Assembly: GCA_964563165.1 (NCBI GenBank)
Contig: CAZLWA010000008.1
Coordinates: 1-64,000, forward strand
Origin: CAZLWA01 sp964563165
Lineage (GTDB): Bacteria; CLD3; SB21
Reading direction: 5' to 3'
Length of the DNA stretch: 64,000 nt
Shown: positions 1-8,452 of the stretch, one piece after another
Layout of the letters: each line of letters starts with the position of its first letter
Numbering within the stretch: position 1 is the first letter of the stretch
Made by a program: the position numbers and the translations under genes
The notes under the pieces: generated by a model
Databases searched by the model: none
What the model was told of the DNA's origin: nothing
The model's input: only the letters and a program-made list of their open reading frames with translations

Positions 1-52
1 TTCCTGTCAATGGGAAACTTTATTGAGACAACCTTGAGGTTTCTCTCTGTCC

Positions 53-135
53 TTTGATCAAGCAAAAGAAAGAGGATCAGTATAGTCTTTGCAGTTCATA
101 CTGTTGTTCTTTCTTTTTGCTTGCCCAAAAAGAAA
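53..135. repeat. Direct repeat copy 1 with perfect hairpin
   Basis: This 83-bp unit recurs at 385-467 with about four differences. It contains the near-palindrome around TTTGATCAAGCAAAAG and ends in a perfect 10-bp stem (TTTCTTTTTG, 6-nt loop, CAAAAAGAAA) at 110-135. It looks like a dispersed intergenic palindromic repeat; no coding role is apparent. Confidence 0.8.
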
Positions 136-374
136 CAAAAAAAGCCAGCCGCGGCTGTCCTATTATGAGTTTTCGAAATTATTACTCATGTGTCTTCGGA
201 CTCGGCCTTGAAAAAAAACCGTTAAAAACGAGGATTCGCGCCTTTCTGTCAGCGAAAAACATGTCTGAGGCAGCGCGGGCCGGATTTTACACGGGTCTTG
301 CGCCGAGTTGGTTTTTCGCCGCCGGAAGGCGGATCCGAGTTTAGGTTTGTTTTCACAGCCTTGATTTTTCTTTG

Positions 375-467
375 CCTCTTTTCTTTTGATCAAGCAAAAG
401 AAAGAGGATCAGTATAGTCTTTGCAGTTCATGATGCTGTTCTTTCTTTTTGTTTGCCCAAAAAGAAA
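375..467. repeat. Direct repeat copy 2 with two hairpins
   Basis: Bases 385-467 repeat 53-135 at a constant offset of 332. In this copy the left part is a longer stem: CCTCTTTTCTTTTG at 375-388 pairs with CAAAAGAAAGAGG at 395-407 with one bulged base. The second stem is at 442-467. The element may be larger in this copy because its left arm is intact. Confidence 0.8.
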
Positions 468-787
468 GAACGAAAGAAAAAAGGCAGCCCAAGAAAAAAT
501 GCCGGAACCGATGCTCGCGCCGTTAGTTGCGCAAAACAAGCTCCAAAATTGGTCAACCCGTGGGCCACGAAAGTCTGAACCGCGTTTTGCGCTGATACCA
601 TATCGCTCGCATGGGTTCTGATCGACATTTTTTCTAAGGGCACCGGAATACAAATACCGCGCTGTTCTCAGTTTTCGACTTTATAAAACTCAGGTGTATT
701 CGAATTGGCCAGAAAATGCAGGAACAAAACTGTCGAAGCTGCGTATATTTTAGCTCCAATTTCTCCACATAAATATGGAGACAAACT

Positions 788-1936
788 ATGTTTCGATGTC
801 GCGCTCTTTGCGCTCTGACTATTCTCATTCAGGCCGCGGCCTATTCCCAGACTCAGAAAACGCTCTCCGTTCCTGCCGACACTGCGCACTGGGATCTGCA
901 AGGAAAAGCCGGTGTGACTGAATATCAAGGCCGCAAGTGCCTCTTCTTCGATGGCGGAGCCGCGGGTTTGAAAAATTTTGAAATGCGCGACGGCGTTATC
1001 GATGTGGACGTCTCGACCCCCGCCGTACGCGGGTTCTTCGGCATACAGTTTCGCATCGACAGCCTCGACGCCAACGGGGAATGGATCTATCTGCGCCCGC
1101 ACAAGTCAGGGCTTCCTGACGCTCTGCAGTATACGCCGGTTCTCAACACCGGAATCAACTGGCAGCTTTATAACGGGCCGGGCTTCACCGGCGCGGTCGA
1201 TATCCCGAAAAGTGTCTGGTTCCACCTGCGCCTGGAAGTGCTGGGCGCTCAGGCAAAGTTGTATGTGAAGGATATGGAAAAGCCCGCGCTCGTGATGACC
1301 GATCTGAAAAGCGGAATTCAGAAAGGCCGGGTGGCGCTGGCTGTGCTGACCGGCGAAACTTATTTCTCCAATTTTGAAATACGGACAACGGCCGATGCGG
1401 TGTGGGAGCGGCATCTGCCGCCGATGATGGCGGGTGCCCTGACCAAGTGGAGCCTGTCTCCTGCGTACGATGCACTCGCACGTAATCCGGAGCGTCCGCT
1501 GCTGCGTTCCGAGATCGATACCATACGTTGGCAGGATGTGGAGACGGAGCCGCCCGGCCTTGTTGTTATCTATCGATATCGAGACGCCCCGCATCTGAAA
1601 GTCTCGTTTGCGAACGACTTTTCGAAACGACTGGAGCCCCAGCCCGGGATGAAGGTCGTGTATGCGCGGACAAATATCGAATCCGACCGCGACCAGGTTA
1701 AAAAACTCGGCATCGGCTATAGCGACGACGTCAGCGTGTTCCTGAATGGTAAGATTCTCTTCCGCGGCCGAAGCGCCCAAAATTTTCGTGATCCGGGATT
1801 CCTGGGCATCGTTAACGTGGAAGACGATGCCGTCTACCTTCCGTTGAAAAAGGGCAGAAATGAACTGGTGCTCGCGGTCAGCGAACTTGGCGGAGGATGG
1901 GGATTCATTTGCCGCTTAGCTGATGCGGAAAACTGA
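788..1936 (+). CDS. Secreted LamG/DUF1080-like protein
   Basis: A 382-residue protein with a signal peptide (about residues 1-20, cleavage near AAAYSQ). Residues about 25-200 have the look of a concanavalin-like jelly roll of the 3-keto-disaccharide hydrolase (DUF1080)/LamG type, with features such as FFGIQFR, WQLYN and YFSNFEIR. The C-terminal part (about 230-380) has a second beta-rich module containing VSVFLNGKILFRG and GRNELVLAVSE, which resembles carbohydrate-binding jelly rolls. The start ATG follows GGAGA at a good distance. It stands alone between repeats, convergent with the TonB receptor gene. No catalytic residues can be assigned, so an enzymatic function is not claimed; export and a sugar-binding-like fold are the supported statements. 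Confidence 0.75.
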   Translation: MFRCRALCALTILIQAAAYSQTQKTLSVPADTAHWDLQGKAGVTEYQGRKCLFFDGGAAGLKNFEMRDGVIDVDVSTPAVRGFFGIQFRIDSLDANGEWIYLRPHKSGLPDALQYTPVLNTGINWQLYNGPGFTGAVDIPKSVWFHLRLEVLGAQAKLYVKDMEKPALVMTDLKSGIQKGRVALAVLTGETYFSNFEIRTTADAVWERHLPPMMAGALTKWSLSPAYDALARNPERPLLRSEIDTIRWQDVETEPPGLVVIYRYRDAPHLKVSFANDFSKRLEPQPGMKVVYARTNIESDRDQVKKLGIGYSDDVSVFLNGKILFRGRSAQNFRDPGFLGIVNVEDDAVYLPLKKGRNELVLAVSELGGGWGFICRLADAEN

Positions 1937-2380
1937 GGCCAACTTTTGCGGGGCTTAAGAAGAGAACCAGTAAGAAACGGATGCCTTGCATCCGAAGGGA
2001 TGAAGCGATCATAGAAAAGATAGCGGCCTGCTAGATTCGCCCTCCCCTAACAAAGGGAGGTGAATTACAGGCCACCCCTACTGGGTTTTGAATTTTTATT
2101 CTACACTTTGTGCTACAAACAGTTCGCCCCTATGGGGCCTAAGAACATTGACAAAGGATTGCCGCTGCTGGCAAAGTGAATTTTTGGACATTCCTTTTTT
2201 TGATCAGAGCATGAAATCCTATAAAATAATAAGCCCCGCACTTCGCAGTTCGGGCTTCAATTAAACTCACTAATTTTTAATTCACTTTTCTTACAAAGAA
2301 GGTTCGCTATTTATTAATTCAAAACGGCGATAGAAAAGTCAAAAGCCCTCTTTGAACGCCTTCGTTGTTTTATTATTATG
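1937..2380. other. Convergent intergenic region with four short hairpins
   Basis: No gene is seen in these 444 bases. Perfect or near-perfect small hairpins occur at 1978-1994 (CGGATGC/GCATCCG), 2041-2060 (CCTCCC/GGGAGG), 2126-2138 (GCCCC/GGGGC) and 2231-2257 (AAGCCC/GGGCTT with further inner pairing). The sequences look like worn dispersed intergenic repeats. They separate the converging transcripts of the secreted protein and the TonB receptor. Confidence 0.6.
2224..2257 (-). terminator. Possible terminator hairpin after TonB receptor
   Basis: The AAGCCC...GGGCTT stem, read on the minus strand, is followed by ATTATTTTAT about 125 bases after the receptor stop codon. The T-tract is interrupted, so this is a weak terminator candidate. 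Confidence 0.3.
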
Positions 2381-4540
2381 TCACATCCGCGATAACGATA
2401 CAGAGACCGCGAAATTTCTTGGCAATCCCGCCTCGAGGAACAGGACATCCCGCCCGGCGGGCTGGCCCGCGATCCTGTCAGGATTAATAAAACTGGATCC
2501 TGGGTATTTCTTATCCGTAAGATTATTGGCGCTCACATAGCCTTTCAAAAAGATTTTGCCTCCAAGTTTAACCGGTTTAGAAAGTCCGATCGACGCGTTG
2601 ACGACAGTATACGCAGGAACTTTCACAGTATTTGCATCGTCTGCAAAATACTTGCCGACGCCCTGCAGACCCGCCTCTATGTAAACACCCTTCAGAAGCG
2701 ACGGTTCATAACGTACCGACAAAGCGTAAAACGTCCCGGGAACACCGGCCATTTTGTTGTCTTTATAATCGGTAGTTTTTCCGGCCGAGCCTGTACTAAT
2801 AAATGTCGAGTCGATGAGATATTTGACGTAGGCGTTCTTGGAAATGGTCACAGACGTTCCCAGTGAGATCCCATGATCGAGACCGAGATGGGACGCCCAT
2901 TCAAACCCCATCCGGCGTGTCTTGCCGGCGGTCAGATAAAAACGGCCGCTGCGGTACGGAACAATGTCGTTCTTGACGGTGATCAGATAAACAGCTGCGT
3001 CGTACGACAAATTACGCAATGCCGGCACTCCGGAAAATTCGACGATATGTTTGGTTCCTGCTTCGATCGTAACCGACGTGATAGGTTTCAACAATGGGTT
3101 AAATGCAAATGTGGTGTCCGATTGCAGGCCTGCTGTATTTGATGGGTCGGTCTCGTTTCCCGCCGGAACTTCCACGCCGCCGCCGAGATTAGCATACACA
3201 CTGTGGAGAGAAGACAAACGGTAGTTCACCCCGGCTTTCGGCGTGAGATGCGTAAAGGATTTTGATTTATAGCCGGGTTTGGCAGCAAGAAAATTCTGGC
3301 TGTGGTAGGTGACGTCATCATAGCGCAAACCTGCGAGGAGAGACCAGGTTTCTCCGATCTGGAGTTCATTCTGAAAAAAGAAGCCCAGATTATTCGCACC
3401 CTCTTTCTTATCCTGCGTAGGAGTGCCATAAAGGCGATTACCGTCAGACCCTAATCCGTAGAACAGGATCGCACCATCCTGGTAAGCTTCATCCGCTCCG
3501 ATAAGGCTTATGTTTATTAATTTGCCCCCGAGTGAATGAATATGACGAACCATGACGTTGCCGCCCAGATGATAGCGTGTAAAATCGCGGTATGAATTCC
3601 GTTCGGAACGGTGCAATACTTTCGGATTGACGAACGTCATTGCGGATACCCGGTTGCTTTCATTGAATCCATGTTCAAGGGTCAATCCGAAATAGGCCTG
3701 TCTATTGTTCCGCCTCTCGCGTTGCTGCAAGTACGCTGGGTTGGCTTGCTGAGAGGAAGAGTCGTATTGTTGCTGAGTCAGCGGCCCGGGAATGTAAAAA
3801 AGACTGTGTGCCCCAATCACGTGGACACCGAGTGTCGTCAATGGAGCCAATCTGGAGAACATGCCCAACGTGACAGATTGCCGTTCGCTCTTTGAATTTT
3901 CCCGCCAGCCGTCGAACGACGATTGGGTAAAGCCGGCATAGAATTTACTCATACCGACAGCCGTACCTATCCGGATCGAATGGTCATGGAGTCCGAAACT
4001 GCCGTTGGTTGAGCGAACGGTTGCAAAAGACTCGTCAAACGACGGCACCGTATTGATCGTGATGATACCGCCGCCCGCATTGCCCCAGACCGATGACGCG
4101 TTGGAGCGGACGATTTCTACGGATTCTGCCATATTCATATCGATGAGGTCAAACGAGGTGCGTCCGTCCGGTTCGGTCATCGGCAATCCGTCAACCACGA
4201 CCCGCACTCCTCGAGAGCTTCCGGCATTCGACCGGTCACCCGCCCCCCGCGCTCCGAATCCCCGGATCGACAGCCGAACGTCCTGCCCGCCTGAACGTGA
4301 CTGCGAAAGCACACCGGGAACAAAACGCATGCTTTCGCTCAGGCCAAATGTACCAACGGTTTCGATCTGTTTTCTGGAAAGTACGGTGACGGCCAATGGA
4401 ACTTCGATGATGGCTTCACGCGTGCGGGTGGCTGTAACGGTCGTACCTTCGAGTTCATAGGTTTTTAAGGAATCTCCTATCTCTTTTTCCTGGCTGTATC
4501 CACCGGATGACAGGATTAATAAAGCTATAATATTTTTCAC
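2381..4540 (-). CDS. TonB-dependent outer-membrane receptor
   Basis: A 719-residue outer-membrane transporter. After a short signal peptide (residues about 1-16) comes a TonB-box-like stretch (EGTTVTATRT) and a plug domain (about 30-150) with family features such as SIRGFG, VVVDGLPMTEPDG and ESVEIVRSNASSVWGNAGGGII. The rest is a 22-strand-type barrel ending in an aromatic-rich last strand. These receptors take up ferric siderophores, cobalamin or other scarce ligands using TonB energy. The ligand cannot be read from sequence, and no cobalamin riboswitch was seen upstream. The start is GTG at 4540, preceded by GGGGAT. It lies 93 bases downstream of a small secreted protein gene on the same strand, so the two are probably co-expressed. 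Confidence 0.9.
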   Translation of the reverse strand: MKNIIALLILSSGGYSQEKEIGDSLKTYELEGTTVTATRTREAIIEVPLAVTVLSRKQIETVGTFGLSESMRFVPGVLSQSRSGGQDVRLSIRGFGARGAGDRSNAGSSRGVRVVVDGLPMTEPDGRTSFDLIDMNMAESVEIVRSNASSVWGNAGGGIITINTVPSFDESFATVRSTNGSFGLHDHSIRIGTAVGMSKFYAGFTQSSFDGWRENSKSERQSVTLGMFSRLAPLTTLGVHVIGAHSLFYIPGPLTQQQYDSSSQQANPAYLQQRERRNNRQAYFGLTLEHGFNESNRVSAMTFVNPKVLHRSERNSYRDFTRYHLGGNVMVRHIHSLGGKLINISLIGADEAYQDGAILFYGLGSDGNRLYGTPTQDKKEGANNLGFFFQNELQIGETWSLLAGLRYDDVTYHSQNFLAAKPGYKSKSFTHLTPKAGVNYRLSSLHSVYANLGGGVEVPAGNETDPSNTAGLQSDTTFAFNPLLKPITSVTIEAGTKHIVEFSGVPALRNLSYDAAVYLITVKNDIVPYRSGRFYLTAGKTRRMGFEWASHLGLDHGISLGTSVTISKNAYVKYLIDSTFISTGSAGKTTDYKDNKMAGVPGTFYALSVRYEPSLLKGVYIEAGLQGVGKYFADDANTVKVPAYTVVNASIGLSKPVKLGGKIFLKGYVSANNLTDKKYPGSSFINPDRIAGQPAGRDVLFLEAGLPRNFAVSVSLSRM

Positions 4541-4577
4541 AGTTATCCCCTTTTTAATAGAATGATAAACAGACGAA

Positions 4578-4600
4578 CGCCTGACGCGTAATTACAGGCG
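4578..4600. repeat. Inverted repeat between small gene and receptor
   Basis: CGCCTG and CAGGCG form a perfect 6-bp stem around an 11-nt loop, in the 93 bases between the small secreted protein gene and the receptor gene. There is no T-run after it. It may moderate read-through or be incidental. Confidence 0.3.
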
Positions 4601-4633
4601 ATCGGACAAATGTGCTATTTAGAAGAAAACGAT

Positions 4634-5011
4634 TTATGACCGGGAGGCTGGCGGTGGACGAAGTAACGGTGAAAGCGCGCTCTCATCAGGTGTGGCACGA
4701 GGAATCAACAAGAGTGTATGCAGGACTGGAAAATAGACCATCGGACAAATGCTAACAACCGGGGCGGCAAATTTGGCTTTGATCTTTAACTTTCCCTTCT
4801 GATCACCGTCACGTTTTGATTCTTCATTCAGTACGCCGTCGTCCTCGCTTTCACCTCCGGAAAAATTTACAAAAGTGTCTTCGTCCTGATCAGCGGCGTC
4901 AACGAACAACGTGACGCTGAAAGGCTTTAAGAGCAACGACAATGAGGCATAAGGATGGCTCACGAAAAGCGACACGGCGATTAGAATAAAATTTGAAAAG
5001 ATGCGGATCAT
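4634..5011 (-). CDS. Small secreted hypothetical protein
   Basis: A 125-residue protein with a hydrophobic N-terminus (residues about 1-25) suggesting export. The middle is strongly acidic (for example DAADQDED and GGESEDDG), followed by a Lys-rich patch (KGKLKIKAK) and a hydrophobic stretch. Nothing matches a family I recognise. Small secreted proteins directly upstream of TonB receptors are common in FCB bacteria, which suggests a role tied to the receptor or its ligand, but that is inference. The start ATG at 5011 has no strong ribosome-binding site. Confidence 0.55.
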   Translation of the reverse strand: MIRIFSNFILIAVSLFVSHPYASLSLLLKPFSVTLFVDAADQDEDTFVNFSGGESEDDGVLNEESKRDGDQKGKLKIKAKFAAPVVSICPMVYFPVLHTLLLIPRATPDESALSPLLRPPPASRS

Positions 5012-5050
5012 CTGATGGGATGCTTAAGGTTTATGGAATAAAGCCTGTTG

Positions 5051-5078
5051 AATGTACGTCGTGCCGGCTCAGGGTCAA
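5051..5078 (-). promoter_or_regulatory. Candidate promoter for small gene and receptor
   Basis: On the minus strand TTGACC (5073-5078), a 16-bp spacer and TACATT (5051-5056) lie about 40 bases before the start of the small secreted protein gene. The match is moderate. Confidence 0.3.
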
Positions 5079-5156
5079 GTGAAAAAAGATAAAGAGAGCA
5101 TTGGTTTTTGAAATAAATTTCATCCGGAAATTCTTGAATTATTCCTTCGTAGTAAT

Positions 5157-6197
5157 TCAATCAACCAGGATACTTCCGCTGCCTTCCAATACTTCTCCGA
5201 TCAATTTTGACTTCGGATAACCCCGATCCATTAATTCTCTTAATAAATTTTCTGAATTCGATTTCTTGATCGAGATCAGGAGTCCGCCGGAAGTCTGCGG
5301 GTCGTAAAGGATTTTTTTACTCGCCGGATCCAACTCTTTATGTAATAGGGCGTTATCTTTAGTTAATAATTGGTTTGAATAGTATCCCTTAGTAAGATAC
5401 TTCTTGTCGCCTATGAATTTCTTTACGCCCTCAAAAACCGGAATTTCTGTTGAATGTAATTTCAAATTGACCTTGCTTGCCGTTGCCATTTCAAATGCAT
5501 GGCCCAATAATCCGAATCCTGTGATATCCGTTGCGGCACCGGCTCCATGTTTGACCATCAATTCAGAGGCTGCGTCGTTTAACAAAATCATGGATCGGTA
5601 AATCTCATCAATATCGGATTGCGTCGCATTTCCCTTCTTGATAGCCGTTGATACGATCCCCGTTCCAAGTGGTTTCGTCAAGATCAGAACATCGCCCGGT
5701 TTGGCGCCCGCATTTGTTTTGATATTTCTTATCGGAATAATTCCCGTAACCGAAAGCCCGTACTTGATTTCCTTGTCGCGAACACTGTGCCCTCCAACCA
5801 AGACCGCGCCGGCAGCTTGAATACGCTCTGCGCCGCCCTTTAGAATTTGATCCAAAATTGAAACCGGCAAATCTTCATTAGGAAAGCATACGATATTCAT
5901 TGCCGTGACCGGCTTCCCGCCCATCGCGTAAATATCAGACAACGCATTCGCAGCGGCAATTTGGCCGAACATGTACGGATCGTCCACGATCGGGGTAAAA
6001 AAATCCACGGTCTGGACCATAGCCGTCTCATCGCTCAGCTTATAAACACCTGCGTCGTCGGACGTTTCCAGTCCGACCAATAAATTTTCATGCGCGAATT
6101 TTGGCAGACCTGCCAAAACGGACCGGAGTTCAGTCGGGCCGAGCTTACCGGCTCAACCCGCGCATTCGACCAATTGCGTCAAGCGAATTTTCTTCAA
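5157..6197 (-). CDS. selD: Selenide, water dikinase SelD with selenocysteine (in-frame TGA)
   Basis: SelD makes selenophosphate from selenide and ATP, the selenium donor for Sec-tRNA and selenouridine. The main body is clear: NLLVGLETSDDAGVY, VQTVDFFTPIVDDPY and FGQIAAANALSDIYAMGG. The obvious open frame begins only at a TTG at 6116, which lacks the catalytic N-terminus. Reading upstream in the same frame gives KKIRLTQLVECAG, a TGA at 6155-6153, then AGKLGPTELRSVLAG. Aligned with E. coli SelD, TGA falls exactly at catalytic Cys17 and the Lys three codons later at essential Lys20. The TGA is therefore read as selenocysteine (Sec15). The start is taken as TTG at 6197, the only usable start before an upstream in-frame stop at 6234-6236; AGGGA lies just before it, closer than usual. 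The full product is 346 residues, normal for SelD. recN ends 51 bases upstream on the same strand. Confidence 0.9.
6119..6155 (-). promoter_or_regulatory. Selenocysteine TGA codon and bSECIS-like hairpin
   Basis: The TGA is at 6155-6153. Eleven bases later CGGCCCG (6141-6135) pairs with CGGTCCG (6125-6119) with one central mismatch, closing a 9-nt loop (ACTGAACTC). The loop begins 18 bases after the TGA, within the 16-37 range known for bacterial SECIS elements. The loop has a G, but not in its first two positions, so the structure is a good but imperfect match. Confidence 0.6.
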
Positions 6198-6248
6198 TGT
6201 CCCTGCAGCGGTTGGTGAGAGGAAGTTGATTACTCAGAAAAATGACTT

Positions 6249-7952
6249 CTAATTTTGTGCAGATTCTATCAGCTCGAGCGCATTTTGCAGAGTCGTCTCC
6301 GTGACTTTTTCTCCGCCGAGCAACTTGGCGACTTCATGCAGCTTTTCATTTTTACTCAGTTTCTTGATCTCGGTCTTTGTTTTTCCGGCGGCAAAAGATT
6401 TGACGACTGAAAAATGCGCTTGTGAGACGCCTGCGATCTGCGGCAAGTGCGTGATGCAAATCGTTTGATGGGATTGGGCAAGATTAAACAAAGCCTTTCC
6501 TGCTGCCTGCGCCACTCTTCCTGAAATGCCTATATCAATTTCATCAAACACGAGTACGGGAATATTATCCGACTGCGCCAGTACCGATTTCAAACTGAGC
6601 ATGATGCGGGAAATTTCTCCGCCGGAAGCCACCTTCACCAGAGGCTTCATCGATTCCCCTAAATTAGTTGAAATAAGAAATTCAACGTAGTCTATTCCGT
6701 CGGAACCCGCCTTGATGTTTTTTCCCTCCACCGTGACAAAGCTGAGGCTGTCTTCCGAATATTTTACCTCGGTCTTAAACTGAGCGTGTTCCATTCCCAG
6801 GTTTTTCATTTCGAAGACAATCTTCGTGTCCAAACCCGTCGCGGCTTTTTTCCGTCCTTTGGAAAGCTCACTTGCTGTGGCAACGTAAGCGGTGACAATT
6901 CCGTCCAGCTGCTTGCGCAATTTCTCAAGTTCCGCATCAAAATGTTCCGAGAGATTAAGCCCTTCTTCCAGTTCCACTTTCTTTGCCAGCGTTTCTCTGA
7001 TGCTGCCGTATTTTTTCTTTAATTTTTGGATCGCCAGCAAACGTACACGGATCTCTTCCAGCCGCGCGGTATCAAAATTGATTTTATGATTGTAATCCCC
7101 TACCCAGCGTGCGATTTCCTCCATCATGATCCTTGCGGTCTGATGCTGACCCGAGATTTCGCTAAATCGCTGGTCGATAAGTTTAAGTTCGTCCAGATGC
7201 TTTTGGACTTCCGCCAGCGCGCCGCAGACCGACGATTCGGCTTCATAAAGTGCGTTGTAAATTTTACCGGTCAGCTCAAAGAGTTTTTCCGCGCCCGACA
7301 AGATCTTCTCTTCCTGCAGCAGCGCTTCATCTTCATCCGGCAGCGGCGATACGTCCGTGATTTCTTTTAACTGATGCAAATAGAGTTCACGTTTTTCGGC
7401 ATACGATCCCTTATGTTCTTCAATGCCTGTGATCTTCTTTTTCAGATCCATCACTGCGGCATAATGGCTTTTCACATCGGCAACCGAATTTTCAAGCCGC
7501 CCATACGCATCCAGGATTTGTATATGAACTTCCTGCCGCAGCAGAGACTGATGCTCATGCTGACCGTGCAGATCGACGAGAAGGTCTCCGATGGATTTTA
7601 ATAACGCGTTGGTGATCAGAGTATCGTTGATGAAACAGCGGTTCTGGCCTTTTAGAGAAATCTCGCGGCGCAAAAGGATCTCATCATTCTGAAATTCTAT
7701 TTCGTTTTCCCGGAGGAGTCGGATGAGAGGTTCGATACGGTTTAACGAAAATTTTCCTTCGATGACGGCGCGTTCCGTACCCGTACGGATGGTATCGGCG
7801 GCGGCCCGCTCGCCCAAAATCATCGATAAAGCGCCGAGTAAAATGGATTTTCCCGCGCCGGTTTCCCCGGTGATGATATTCAATCCCGGTTCAAAAAAAA
7901 TTTCAGCTTCCTCAATTAAAGCGAAATTTTTTATTGAGAGCGATTGGAGCAT
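6249..7952 (-). CDS. recN: DNA repair protein RecN
   Basis: A 567-residue SMC-like ATPase, the usual RecN length. The N-terminal half-domain starts with LQSLSIKNFALIEEAEIFF and carries Walker A GETGAGKS (about residues 30-37). A long coiled-coil region (about 150-370) follows. The C-terminal half has the signature VASGGEISRIMLSLKSVLA and Walker B VLVFDEIDIGISG. RecN acts at double-strand breaks, holding ends together during recombinational repair. It lies between ribH (22 bases upstream) and selD (51 bases downstream) on the same strand, in what looks like one transcription unit of functionally unrelated genes. Confidence 0.97.
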   Translation of the reverse strand: MLQSLSIKNFALIEEAEIFFEPGLNIITGETGAGKSILLGALSMILGERAAADTIRTGTERAVIEGKFSLNRIEPLIRLLRENEIEFQNDEILLRREISLKGQNRCFINDTLITNALLKSIGDLLVDLHGQHEHQSLLRQEVHIQILDAYGRLENSVADVKSHYAAVMDLKKKITGIEEHKGSYAEKRELYLHQLKEITDVSPLPDEDEALLQEEKILSGAEKLFELTGKIYNALYEAESSVCGALAEVQKHLDELKLIDQRFSEISGQHQTARIMMEEIARWVGDYNHKINFDTARLEEIRVRLLAIQKLKKKYGSIRETLAKKVELEEGLNLSEHFDAELEKLRKQLDGIVTAYVATASELSKGRKKAATGLDTKIVFEMKNLGMEHAQFKTEVKYSEDSLSFVTVEGKNIKAGSDGIDYVEFLISTNLGESMKPLVKVASGGEISRIMLSLKSVLAQSDNIPVLVFDEIDIGISGRVAQAAGKALFNLAQSHQTICITHLPQIAGVSQAHFSVVKSFAAGKTKTEIKKLSKNEKLHEVAKLLGGEKVTETTLQNALELIESAQN

Positions 7953-7974
7953 TTATTTTGTAGGTGGCTGGATA

Positions 7975-8436
7975 TTATTTGATCTGCTTGAATAGATTCA
8001 CCATTTCAATGGCAGCCAGGGCTGCGTCCCAGCCTTTGTTTCCGGCTTTGGTGCCGGCGCGCTCGAGGGCGTCCTCGATCGTATCGGTAGTCAGGATTCC
8101 GAAGATCGTCGGAACACCGGTCTGCAACCCGACCTGCCCCACGCCTTTGGCCGCTTCGCCTGCTACATAGTCAAAATGAGACGTCTTTCCCCGTATCACG
8201 GCGCCTAAGCAAATGATGGCATCATATTTCTTTGTCTGCGCGCATTTCAAGGCCGTTGCGGGAATTTCAAATGAACCCGGAACTTTGATGATGTCTATCT
8301 TGTCCGCATTGCCATTGTGGCGGAGCAGGCAGTCGAGAGCGCCTTCCAGCAATCTTCCCGTGATAAACCAATTGAACCTGCCGACAATGATCGCGTACGA
8401 GTGATTCTCCGCCGATAATTTACCTTCGATAGTCAT
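7975..8436 (-). CDS. ribH: 6,7-dimethyl-8-ribityllumazine synthase
   Basis: Catalyses the penultimate step of riboflavin synthesis, condensing the ribityl-aminouracil with dihydroxybutanone phosphate. The protein is 153 residues, the typical size. Recognisable elements are GRFNWFITGRLLEGALDCL, VPGSFEIPATALKCA and GAVIRGKTSHFDYVAGE, which includes the catalytic His in the G-K-T-S-H segment. No other rib gene is nearby and no FMN riboswitch is visible. It sits 16 bases downstream of the DUF5683-like gene and 22 bases upstream of recN, all on the minus strand. Confidence 0.97.
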   Translation of the reverse strand: MTIEGKLSAENHSYAIIVGRFNWFITGRLLEGALDCLLRHNGNADKIDIIKVPGSFEIPATALKCAQTKKYDAIICLGAVIRGKTSHFDYVAGEAAKGVGQVGLQTGVPTIFGILTTDTIEDALERAGTKAGNKGWDAALAAIEMVNLFKQIK

Positions 8437-8452
8437 GTGACGCGTCCTTAAA

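Larger units (their letters stand above)
1..787. other. Gene-free repeat-rich stretch
   Basis: I see no credible gene here. Short open frames exist on both strands, but they have low-complexity, Lys/Phe/Arg-rich translations and lie over repeats. The stretch contains two copies of an 83-bp repeat (53-135 and 385-467), each with hairpins, separated by unrelated sequence. The last 60 bases lead into the secreted protein at 788; a TATATT at 744-749 could be a -10 element, but no -35 lies at the right distance. Confidence 0.6.

Noticed and set aside
163..653. Minus-strand open frames over the repeats near the left edge
   Set aside because: Low-complexity translations lie on hairpin repeats, with no ribosome-binding sites and no family likeness.
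1106..1780. A 224-codon minus-strand frame
   Set aside because: It lies wholly opposite the secreted protein gene at 788-1936, whose signal peptide and domains are clear.
4541..5156. Cobalamin riboswitch before the TonB receptor
   Set aside because: The gaps are too short and lack the B12-box.
5157..6116. selD beginning at the TTG at 6116
   Set aside because: This would lack the catalytic Cys/Sec and essential Lys. The upstream codons match the SelD N-terminus across a TGA.
8437..8452. FMN riboswitch before ribH
   Set aside because: Only 16 bases separate ribH from the upstream gene.
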